Assembly (NCBI GenBank): GCA_947579605.1
Contig: OX388307.1
Location: forward strand, 30,977,237-31,041,236
From: Athripsodes cinereus
Lineage: Eukaryota; Arthropoda; Insecta; Trichoptera; Leptoceridae
DNA: 64,000 bases
Direction of reading: 5' to 3'
Position numbers and translations under genes: made by a program. The notes beneath the pieces were generated by a model. The model did not search any database, had not been told where the DNA came from, and saw only the letters and a list, made by a program, of their open reading frames with translations. Every line of letters starts with the position of its first letter. Position 1 is the first letter of the stretch. Shown here in pieces: positions 47,853-57,110 of the stretch.

Positions 47853-48332
47853 GTGAAAACACAATATCTATTTGCTGAAACTCAATACATCCTTGCCAAT
47901 GACTCAAATCTCGTCTCATATTTGCAAAAAAAGGAGGTCTCTGTCCGACGGTTCACAGTGAAATGGAGTAAAATTTTCATTGATTTCAATTCAGATCTCA
48001 ATAGCCACTCTATGAACATACGCTCACACAAACGGACTAAAATATTTTTCGAACATCGCTACGAAAAAGAGAGACAGGTTGGTAGCTCTACAGAAGAAGA
48101 AGAAGAAGAAGGTAAGTATAGTATTAATAGTAGTAGTTGTAGTATTGGTACATTCAGTACCTACACAAAGATGGTGGGAGGGCCCCAACACCGCGTTGGT
48201 ATCTACAACTCAGATAGATGGACCGTACAGGTGAAAGCAAGCACCCCAGTATTATTGCGAAGTACACGGTGCAATGCCCACCGATTATCCGATACCAATA
48301 CATATGACTTAATAATGCATATAATTGTTTAA
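47853..48332 (+). CDS. Unrecognised 159-residue reading frame
   Basis: An open frame lies upstream of exon 1 on the opposite strand, immediately after a SINE-A copy and before the fold-back cluster. It includes a seven-residue Glu run coded by a GAA repeat at about 48100. The second half (GGPQHRVGIYNSDRWTVQV) is somewhat GC-richer than its surroundings. A GAAG|GTAAGT donor-like site follows the GAA run at about 48111. No domain is recognised, so a chance frame is the more likely reading. Confidence 0.15.
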   Translation: MKTQYLFAETQYILANDSNLVSYLQKKEVSVRRFTVKWSKIFIDFNSDLNSHSMNIRSHKRTKIFFEHRYEKERQVGSSTEEEEEEGKYSINSSSCSIGTFSTYTKMVGGPQHRVGIYNSDRWTVQVKASTPVLLRSTRCNAHRLSDTNTYDLIMHIIV

Positions 48333-48511
48333 TTTTGGAATTTAAGTATCTTACTTACTGCTTCCCCTTGTCTCTCCACAGCTGGATATAGGCTTCCTCT
48401 CGAGCAAAACAAACTCACTTCTTTTGGATGTCTATCTTTTTAATGACATGAAGAAGTAACCTGCAGTTAGCTTACTAGTCAGCATTCTTGAGAGAGATGC
48501 AGCGATACATA

Positions 48512-48642
48512 GATGTTACAGGAATGAGAATTCTTATGTCATCCATACTCTTCACTTAATTTTTTTTCTAGGGAGCCCTTCCTAAGAGAGAATTTGCATG
48601 AATAGTATGGATGACATAGGAACTGATATTTCTGTAACATTC
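48512..48642. repeat. Imperfect fold-back
   Basis: ATGTTACAGGAATG..TATGTCATCCATACT on the left pairs with AGTATGGATGACATA..CTGTAACAT on the right, at about 80% identity, with a ~45-bp loop. Confidence 0.65.
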
Positions 48643-48815
48643 ATGGTAAGGGAAGGGTGCAACCCTGAACGTGTGACACAAAGGTTGAAACTGTCATGTC
48701 ACTCATTATTAATTTTATATAATGAACAAATAAATAAATAATACTATGTTTTTTTATTAGCATACCAACATGAATATTTTAATTAATTGTGTCGGTGCAC
48801 ACATAGCAGAATTCC

Positions 48816-49020
48816 ATAATTAGGTAATTTGAAACAAGTGTTTCTTTCTACTATAAGTTATTGATTCCGAGAGAGACGTCTTTTGACTTATCAGGTCATT
48901 ATTAATCTCTTATAGGGAGCCTCACTCATGATTGATAATGACCTGATAAGCCGAAAGACGTCTCTCTCGTGATCAATAACTTAAAGTAGAAGGAAACACT
49001 TGTTTCAAAATACCTATTAT
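48816..49020. repeat. Fold-back element, about 91-bp arms
   Basis: Arms 48816-48906 and 48930-49020 pair at about 90% identity (shared GAAACAAGTGTTTC, GAGAGAGACGTCTTT, CTTATCAGGTCATTAT) with a 23-bp loop. It looks like an aged version of the 49386-49600 structure type. Confidence 0.8.
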
Positions 49021-49385
49021 GAGTATTTTTGATAGTATAATGAGCATTCCATACAATAAGTTTTTTACTGTATCGAAAATAGGTATATGTGAATACTATT
49101 ATGATACATTATATAGATATTATAATTTATTATTCATTGCAATGCATGATTTGTAGATAAGTAATAATATATGTAAATATATCATATATAAATAGTATAT
49201 ATAAATAGTAATAACTAATGTGTACGCAATGCTTATAGGTTCCTTAATATTATTATTTCAATCTAGTATGTACTATTATTACACCAGATATGTATTGAAT
49301 AATCGCTCTCATTTACTCCTCACATTCCTGTCGGGAACATAAGAGGGTAATATTTATTTATCGGTATTTGTGTGGAAAAAAATAC

Positions 49386-49600
49386 TTAGATAATGAGTTT
49401 AATTCACGATGTATTTAAATTATCACTTGATTTTATATATAGGTCTGCGACCGGTTTCGATACGCTAGTATCATTCACGAGCAGAATATAAACTTTATAT
49501 TCTGCTCGTGAATGATACTAGCGTATCGAAACCGGTCGCAGACCTATATATAAAATCAAGTGATAATTTAAATACATCGTGAATTAAACTCATTATCTAA
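49386..49600. repeat. Perfect 107-bp inverted repeat around one base
   Basis: The arms 49386-49492 and 49494-49600 are exact reverse complements, with C at 49493 as the only unpaired base. The arms include GGTCTGCGACCGGTTTCGAT and are not low complexity. The pairing stops abruptly at both ends. It could be a fold-back element, a recent inverted duplication or an assembly or library artefact. Confidence 0.9.
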
Positions 49601-49822
49601 TCATATCGCGTAATTATCACATAGTTAATGCCAAAAACATCGAAAAAAAAAAAAAAAAATTGATTAAAAAAAGAAAGATTTAATAACATAGTAAATCATG
49701 TATAGACAATTCAATTAGGATATGAATCTTGTATTATGACTACTTACACGACGATATACATATGTACCTAAAATGAACAACCAGACTTAGAACGATTTGA
49801 AAAAGATAATTCTTCGCTTTGT

Positions 49823-49893
49823 TCTGGCCGGGAATCGAACCTGGAACCTCGTGACTCAAAAGCAAGTGCGTTACTTCCACGCCACACCGGCCG
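49823..49893 (-). repeat. tRNA-like sequence (SINE head or tRNA pseudogene)
   Basis: The sense strand has GGCCGGTGTGGCGTGGAAG, then AGGTTCGATTCCCGG, a perfect B box. The anticodon arm does not fold with a 7-base loop and the acceptor halves do not pair in the normal register, so I do not call a working tRNA. Confidence 0.5.
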
Positions 49894-50756
49894 TTATAGA
49901 ATTGAAAAATTTGATAAAATCAAAAAAGTAAAAAAAGAAATTAAATAATTAAAAGAGATAAATGAAAACTTGAAAGTTTTGCATCGAAAATTGCATAGGA
50001 TATTGAAAATATTATATTGTAGTATTTTTGCATCTTATTTGATATTTAACTTAGATTCATATGGTGTGAGTAGATACTTAAATAAATAATTCTGTCATTC
50101 CTTCTCAACCCACAAGCAGAATAGATCGTCTTCCACCAGGCAATGTTAGTTTGTCAAATCACGGATAGAGTTTTTTAATTAAACAAATCTCTTATGTTGG
50201 TAGGTAATAACTATTTATCATACAGGTTATATTGCAAATTTTATGTAGGCAATCAAATCTTCTAAAATCCATCATCTGTCAGAGATTTCTTGTATCTTGT
50301 TAACCCACATTAGTGCAATAAAAGATTTGTAGTATTATTGCACCTAAGTATGTAGATTGATGTAGAAACTACAAGGAAATACTTACAACGATAGGTCACG
50401 CACGAAACCCATATGCATAAGTATGTAAAACATGAGAGATTTTCATGAAACTTGCCTATTTTAAATATTTTTCTACGTTTTTGAAAAATGTATATTTTGT
50501 ACTACATTATTTTTATTTAATTTAGTATTAATAGTAAACTAAATAAACTTGTCAACCGACGGTTCATGATGGAAGTTCAATTTAATGAGATTTCTAAATA
50601 TTTTGTTATATTTTAATTTCACATACTAAGAGTGCCTTTTTATTATGGTACGGAGATGGTCTAGTCTAACCCTTTGTTCTTGTGAAATGACTTTGTTTTA
50701 ATGTTCCTACTGCTGCACTATATATACTTTTTCACAAAAGGGACCCTTTACATCCT

Positions 50757-51259
50757 TTTAGTACTGAAGAAAAAAAATTCATATGTCTATATTTCTTGTT
50801 GTGTCTTAATTTTTATTTATTATTTTTTATTGTATACTATGTTTATGACTTCCTTCCTATTTTTTACGTATTAACAATATCTGATCATTGACATGGTACT
50901 AGAGAGACCCTGTACGTCCTAATAGTACTGAAAAAAGAAACAAATTATATTTCTTGTTGTGTCTTAATTTTTATTTATTATTTTTTATTGTATACTATAT
51001 TTAGGACTTCCTTCCTATTTTTTACGTATCAACAATATCTGATCATTGACATGGTACTAGAGAGACCCTGTACGTCCTAATAGTACTGAAAAAAGAAACA
51101 AATTATATTTCTTGTTGTGTCTTAATTTTTATTTATTATTTTTTATTGTATACTATATTTAGGACTTCCTTCCTATTTTTTACGTATCAACAATATCTGA
51201 TCATTGACATGGTACTAGAGAGACCCTGTACGTCCTAATAGTACTGAAAAAAGAAACAT
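50757..51259 (+). repeat. Tandem array, 158-bp unit, about 3.2 copies
   Basis: GTGTCTTAATTTTTATTTAT recurs at 50801, 50959 and 51117. The second and third units are nearly identical; the first differs at several positions. The array ends after TAGTACTGAAAAAAGAAACA. No reading frame spans it. Confidence 0.85.
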
Positions 51260-51353
51260 ATTCTGTATCAGTTTTTTGTTAAATGTTCTTTGGAATGATG
51301 ACCCAAGCGTTCTTTAAAGGACCTGTGACAGATGTTTAAAAATAAAAGTAAAA

Positions 51354-51765
51354 ATAAAAAAAATATGATCTATAAATGTTGATTACATGCCGTTAGTTTG
51401 CTGGCGTAGTAGTATTAACCAGGGTAGGCGAAAAAAGGCAACTCCTTAAGAGAATCAGCCAACAACGAGCTAACTGGATTGGCCACAACATCAGGCATCC
51501 AGGACTACTCATAGCCATCGCGGAGGGTAAGACCGAGGGGACAAATGGCAGAGGCCGACCAAGAGACGCGTATATGGACCAACTGAAGAGTGATATGAAC
51601 TGTGGCTCATACGTAGAGCTGAAAAGACTGGCTGAGAATAGAGACGAATGGAGAAGAAAAACCAAACTCGTTGCAGACCAATCCAATGGATTGTAACTCG
51701 TTATATATATAGTTTGCTGGCTGCTTTACTTGTGAGAAATGCCGAGATGGTATAGGAGAAGAGCA
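51354..51765 (+). mobile_element. SINE-A split by a LINE insertion
   Basis: GATTACATGCCGTTAGTTTG lies left and TGCTTTACTTGTGAGAAATG to GATGGTATAG lies right of the insertion at 51406-51709. Confidence 0.6.
51406..51709 (+). mobile_element. Non-LTR retrotransposon 3' end inserted into SINE-A
   Basis: A plus-strand open frame encodes RQLLKRISQQRANWIGHNIR, then GRGRPRDAYMDQLKSDM and a stop after QSNGL at about 51696. This is an RT C-terminal region of a different family from that at 15 kb. The direct repeats TAGTTTGCTGGC at 51394-51405 and 51710-51721 are a 12-bp target-site duplication cut from a SINE-A copy. Confidence 0.75.
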
Positions 51766-52454
51766 CTGAAAGAAGGAAAAAAAAATAGCTTAATCGCTGG
51801 AAACACTTTTCAAACAATTTAGGTACCTACCCTATTGTGGTACAGTATGGGATATTGTTGTTATCGTGATATCTGCATACAGCCTGTTTCTGTTACATGC
51901 ATAAATAAGTAGGTACCTACTACTACTTAATACAAACTAACTTGCCTAATACTTACTCATCATGAGTACTTGCCTACATATGTATGCTATGAATAAAACA
52001 TTACGTGCAGTGTTCTGTATCTGAAACAAGAGGATGCAACTTATTCATTTAGATACCTATAGAGTATTAGGTGTATGAAATAATTATATTACATTAACAC
52101 AAAACACTGTTAAGTTTTCACTATTGGTGTATTGGTATTAATAATCTTGAGTACTTTCGTCAATAAGTTAACTTGACATTTTCAAGATAACTTAATGATC
52201 AAGTCAAGACTTTTGTGTGTGTACTGTGGAAATCCATTTTTAATTTTAATAAAATATATATTTTTAAACACTGTATAATGTCCACTGTGTAAGATTAAAT
52301 CTTAACGTTATTGTCTATGCTTGTAGGCATTCTCAGGGAAACTTGGAAATTATACAGTACCTATTTATTAATATTTCTTTTTATATTTAATCAAAAATAA
52401 CTAATTAACATAAAAGTTCGAAGTCATTTGTATCGTTGTTTTTTTTTTTTTTTT

Positions 52455-52620
52455 AAAAGATATATCTGGGTATTGCTATAAACTCAAATACAACATTATA
52501 CACCTTTCACACTAAACTAAAAGCTTGTGCCGTGAAAGGGGAGTTTGCCGGCACCTGGGATCGAACCACGGACCCCTTGTTTCGGATGCCGAGACTCTAC
52601 CTCCAGGCTACAGACGAACT
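52455..52620 (-). mobile_element. SINE-B, tRNA-headed, best copy
   Basis: The sense strand begins GAGTTCGTCTGTAGCCTGG, with an A-box-like TAGCCTGGAGGTAGAG (52610-52595) and a perfect B box GGTTCGATCCC (52567-52557). The body is ACTCCCCTTTCACGGCACAA, and it ends CCCAGATATATC before an A/T tract. Head spacing is tRNA-like. Two other copies are at 11.5 and 32 kb. Confidence 0.8.
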
Positions 52621-52972
52621 CACTGTATATGACTTCACACTATTGTATTATTGTATTTATTAGTTCGTTTAAAAATGTTAAGCCAACTTATTTAAATTAC
52701 TCGAGATTAATAAAATCTTACATAATTTTTATTTTTGCATATGACTTCAAACTTTAATATCACTCACATTTCTTGAAAATGTTAAGTTAACTTGGCGAAA
52801 ATACTCGAGATTTCATTATGGAATTCTACAACCTGAACTCAGACACAGTGAATAAATATGAGCACATAAAATTAACAAAATAAAAAACAAATGATATGTA
52901 TTAATGTAGATATTACTATGTATCGTCGTCGGTTCTATAAAACCTCTTATATGCTCCAAACCAATTTTTACA

Positions 52973-53094
52973 GGGGACGCAAATAAACTGTTTTAAAAAA
53001 CTGTTGTAAAACGTCTAAATTTTTACATGAGTTTGATAATAATTTTGATTAAATTTGTTGATTTTTGGACTTTAAAACAGTTTTTTGCGTCCCC
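52973..53094. mobile_element. 122-bp MITE
   Basis: Inverted ends of about 25 bp (GGGGACGCAAATAAACTG, reverse complement GGGGACGCAAAAAACTG) with direct repeats TTTACA at 52967-52972 and 53095-53100. The superfamily is not assigned. Confidence 0.65.
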
Positions 53095-53157
53095 TTTACA
53101 GTGATATGTTATACCAAGATTTGCAATCTGAATCTCAAACATGTACCATCAATAAAA

Positions 53158-53508
53158 TCGGTCAATATTCATGAAGAAAACAAAAAAATAGATTTTTTTT
53201 GTTCTATAATTGTAATAAACTATCTAAATATTCTCAATATTAAAATAAATATATGAAAATTTGTAGGGTTCTCGTGCATTTATGTACCAAACACACCCCC
53301 GAAATTGATTTTTAGAAATATGCTTTTTTATAATCGAATACTATGAAGCTAAAATCGAGTTTATTTTTAAAGTTAAAGTTTGATATTGGTAATTAACATT
53401 TGTTTTCATATTTTATCAAATCAAAATGTTCGTAGGGTCAACAAGTTTTCAGAGTTTGTGTACCAAACTTGTTAAAAATTGAATGTTTTAACATTTTTGC
53501 TAAAGGGC
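53158..53508. mobile_element. Right part of the TTAA element
   Basis: Collinear with 21343-21690 (TCTCGTGCATTTATGTACC, AAACACACCCCCGAA, TTCGTAGGGTCAACAAG) and ends GCTAAAGGGC next to TTAA at 53509-53512. Its left arm is missing and replaced by 53101-53157, a short repeat also seen at 41320-41378. Confidence 0.65.
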
Positions 53509-54060
53509 TTAAGAGCTTAATTTTTTTTTGAACGCCTGCTTTTTGTAAGACACTCGAACCATATAAACAGTCATACATAAACAATAACGAACAAGCGCTA
53601 ATATTTATTAAATTACAATTAATTTTTGTTTTTTAATCTAAGTATCGGAAATGGTATTGAAACAGGTTACTAATATGGCGCGTTAGACTTTTTCTTCCCT
53701 ACGTTCCCGAAAGATATTAAGAGATACAATTATTTTTTTACGCCTATTAAAATCAATTGCAGCACAAACTCTGTGAAAAGTATTTTTATTATCTATTATT
53801 TATTTATTTATTTATACACCTACTAATTAGGTATATTCCTTGTTGATCGCGCTATGAGACGCATTATTGTCTTTATGAGATTATAAATATTATTAAAGCC
53901 ACACTCGCAAAGAAAATGCATATTTATTCTAGCCTAACAAGACGTGCATAAAGTTTAATCTGATTTAATTAAAAAAATACTAACATAACAATTTACTGTA
54001 TAGTGGGCTTGAAGTGTTTGTTGACTAATTTTATTGAATTTATATTTTTTGGCACTATAT

Positions 54061-54560
54061 GAGATGGTAGGCCCCACTGTTGTCAAATGTGAGATTTCAT
54101 AGCAAAAGTAATATTCACGAAATTGTTGCCATATATTATGTAGAATTATTTGTTGGTCACCACGTTAAATTATTTTTGGACACCGGCAAACTTTACATTC
54201 GAGTTAGATTATTTTATTTTTGCTGGTTTTATTTTATTTTTTCCGGAAAAAATAAAATAAAACCAGCAAACATAAAATCTAACTCGAATACGAATTTCTT
54301 AAAGTTTATATTCAAATTAGATTTAATTTTTGCCGGTTTATTTTATTTTTGCCGGCAATAATAAAACCTACTTCGAATACAAGCTTTAGGAAATTTATAT
54401 CCGAATTTGATTTTATTTTTGCTGGTTTTATTTTATTTTTGCAAATAAAAAAAGAAGAAAAATATTTCGCCAAAAAATCCAAATAATATTATTGTAGCAA
54501 CAATTTTCCTCCATAGAAAACAATATTTCACAGATATCTGACATTGGGGCCTACCATCTC
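54061..54560. mobile_element. 500-bp inverted-end element with internal palindrome
   Basis: Ends GAGATGGTAGGCCCCA and TGGGGCCTACCATCTC are perfect inverse copies. The middle holds a near-perfect palindrome centred on CCGG at about 54245 and further copies of TTTTATTTTTGCTGGTTTTA. A 93-codon frame through it is a low-complexity artefact. Confidence 0.65.
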
Positions 54561-54845
54561 AATGAGTTCCTATTTTTTTTCTCTCATTCTTTTGTATAAA
54601 TTAAAATGTATATGCTATAGACACACTTAATTGGAGGGTTGACTTGGCCAAGTCACTGCATAATATTTTTATTTTTTTAGTATCTCTTTTGTCAACTTCC
54701 TGTTTCTGTCTCTGATAATTAAATAAAATGTAAATTCCTATGTATGCGCTGAAATAAATTGAGATTTATTAGGGATAATTTTATCAGGAACAAAGTCAAA
54801 ACAGTGCTAATCTCAATTTGTGACTGAGGTATAATATAAACTGGT

Positions 54846-54995
54846 TTAACAGTTCGTAAAGTTAGTAGCAGTTATTCCGTGTTTGTAAGTACGACTATAT
54901 GAGTTTAATCTGTTGATTACGCCGCTTGTTTCTTCAATAAATGGATTATGCCTCGCTATGCGACACATGGCAATGATCGCCATTGTCTGCTGAAC
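54846..54995 (-). CDS. Possible terminal exon, about 50 codons
   Basis: On the minus strand, GAATATTTTCAG (acceptor ending 54996) is followed by an open frame of about 49 codons to the TAA at 54846-54848. The peptide includes IARHNPFIEETSGVINRLN and ends TNFTNC. It looks more protein-like than nearby frames and sits between two inverted-repeat elements (54061-54560 and 55110-55961). It could be a remnant of a transposon or host exon. No family was recognised. Confidence 0.2.
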   Translation of the reverse strand, partial: VQQTMAIIAMCRIARHNPFIEETSGVINRLNSYSRTYKHGITATNFTNC

Positions 54996-55109
54996 CTGAA
55001 AATATTCAATAGAGAGGCTATTTAGTAAATGAATAACATTGGCGTAACCCAAAATGAAATGGTAAATATTCAGATTTTTTGTCAAACTGGAATCTTAAAT
55101 TATACTTTA

Positions 55110-55961
55110 ACACTGTTATTTAGAAAAACACGCTATAGGTATAAATCATGGTATAGTTATGCCAGGTATAATTTGTTATGCCTGGTATAACTTATTGTTA
55201 TTTAGAAAAAAAAATAAACTGCAGTTTTATTATACCATGGTTGTACCACGGTTTTCATATGGTAAGACTATTTTTAGCGGCGCTATGTTGGTACAACGTC
55301 GTGTTTTCTATGGACATATGTGACGTTTAGATGACGTTTTGGCACGTTAGCTTCGTAGTTGGATTTATTTGCATTGATAAGATCGGTGATAAAATTTATA
55401 TATACTTATTGAAGACTCTCTCCCATACCCGGATATCTCAGAAGTCGGGGGACTTCTATTTATCCGCTCTTCTAAGCAAAACTTTTGTCCTCACGAGCGG
55501 GCCCTATTGGGCAGCCTGAAGGGCTGACCGCCAATACCGCCTCGTGGAAATCTTTCATGCTACATTTACGTCTTCGATGCCCCTCTTAGGAGGATAAAAT
55601 GCAATCATAAACGAATCAAACACAATAAATAAACAAAGCTTAACAACAATGAACTAACAAAGACCCAAAAAAATAACAAGCAAGCATAATTATCAATGTA
55701 TATAACAATATATTTATACATATATTTAATCAAAATCTCCATTTCTACATATATAACAACGTTTAGCTCCACACTCACAATGCAAAAATTACAAATGTCA
55801 AACTGCGCTATAGTAAAACTACCCCCGAGTGTAGTATAACGTTATTCCATGGTTTATACCACAGATAACGGTTAGGCATACCACGTTTCTAAATAAGATT
55901 TACCCTATTCCGTGATATAAACCATGGTATAACTTTATGCCACGATTCTAAATAACAGTGT
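55110..55961. mobile_element. 852-bp inverted-end element
   Basis: Ends ACACTGTTATTTAGAA / TTCTAAATAACAGTGT are perfect inverted repeats. Sub-terminal CATGGTATA and GTTATGCC motifs recur in both orientations, plus inner copies TTATTTAGAAA at about 55199 and TTTCTAAATAA at about 55888. No clear target duplication. A repeat also present at 228-420 occupies 55405-55600. Confidence 0.6.
55405..55600 (+). repeat. Dispersed repeat shared with 228-420
   Basis: Carries CTCTCCCATACCCGG, GGGGGACTTCTATTTATCCG, TCTAAGCAAAACTTTTGTCC and CCGCCTCGTGGAAATCTTTC. The same blocks in the same order occur at 228-420. Class unknown. Confidence 0.5.
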
Positions 55962-55964
55962 ATA

Positions 55965-56185
55965 GCTACGACATATCTCATAAATATGTACGGTAGCCAG
56001 CAGACAAACTGAATGTAGTAAACATTCAGATATACCAATAACAAAAGAAGATATTCAAGATAGATGCCATACCTCATCGCTGAATTTTAGGTGGTAATTG
56101 TCTTATACCTAAAGTTTTTCGAAAATCTGCCTTTTACAGAACATTCGATAACTTATAGAAAAGAGTGAGAGTCCAAAATTTTTTT
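55965..56185 (-). mobile_element. SINE-A, diverged
   Basis: GACATATCTCATAAATATG, CATACCTCATCGCTGAATTT, CTGCCTTTTACAGAACATTC. Confidence 0.6.
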
Positions 56186-56720
56186 TCGAAAGTAAGTTTA
56201 TCATCATTCACTCGGTTGCAGGTGCATTACCAATAAATGAAACAAGAAGAAAGCAAGTTTATCTAACAACCAGTGACATTATATATATATATATAAATAT
56301 CAAAATGGTTCCGTCACTGGCTTTTTCTCTTTAAAGGTTGCATTACATATTTTTCTTTTTGAAGTGACTAGAAATGTGGCCATTAAAGAAACAACATCGC
56401 CTGGTAATTTGTAGCTAAGGAATAACCATTGTATGCTGAGGTATTCCATTAGTGGACTAACTATTAAAAGACTTAACACACACGGTATTTATAAACATCT
56501 ACCCACAACAAAACTATTCGTTATACTAAAACAAGGAATCGTGTATATTGAAAGCTGATCTAAAAAAATACATGAATTTTGACTACAAACGAATTTGCGA
56601 GAAAGTATCAGTTTGGTAGTTTTTTTTTTATTTTTTTTTATTTTTATGACCTTCACCAATGATGGTGTTCCCGGTCAGTCTCAAGTATACCTATATGTAT
56701 TTACGTATTTTTTTAAATCA

Positions 56721-56724
<4 letters not shown>

Positions 56725-56755
<31 letters not shown>
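56725..56755 (+). repeat. (AT)n microsatellite
   Basis: About 14 AT units, 155 bp left of the assembly gap. Confidence 0.9.
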
Positions 56756-56760
<5 letters not shown>

Positions 56761-56910
56761 ACTGTGTGATCAAAATTTTCATCGGAAATGCATGTGCAAC
56801 ATGCATTCCATTGATGAAAGATCACTTGATTTTACGCAGGAGATAGTATGAGGTGAAGGTTTTACTCCATTTCACTGCGAAGAAGCACATGTATACACAA
56901 TGCAGAAACA

Positions 56911-57110
56911 NNNNNNNNNNNNNNNNNNNNNNNNNNNNNNNNNNNNNNNNNNNNNNNNNNNNNNNNNNNNNNNNNNNNNNNNNNNNNNNNNNNNNNNNNN
57001 NNNNNNNNNNNNNNNNNNNNNNNNNNNNNNNNNNNNNNNNNNNNNNNNNNNNNNNNNNNNNNNNNNNNNNNNNNNNNNNNNNNNNNNNNNNNNNNNNNNN
57101 NNNNNNNNNN
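56911..57110. other. Assembly gap
   Basis: Exactly 200 N, a fixed-size placeholder; true size unknown. Frames running through it have no meaning. Confidence 0.99.

Noticed and set aside
49823..49893. A functional tRNA gene
   Set aside because: The B box is perfect, but the anticodon arm and acceptor stem do not fold properly.
54080..54361. A 93-codon frame with Phe-rich repeats
   Set aside because: It lies within an inverted-end element and comes from TTTTATTTT repeats.
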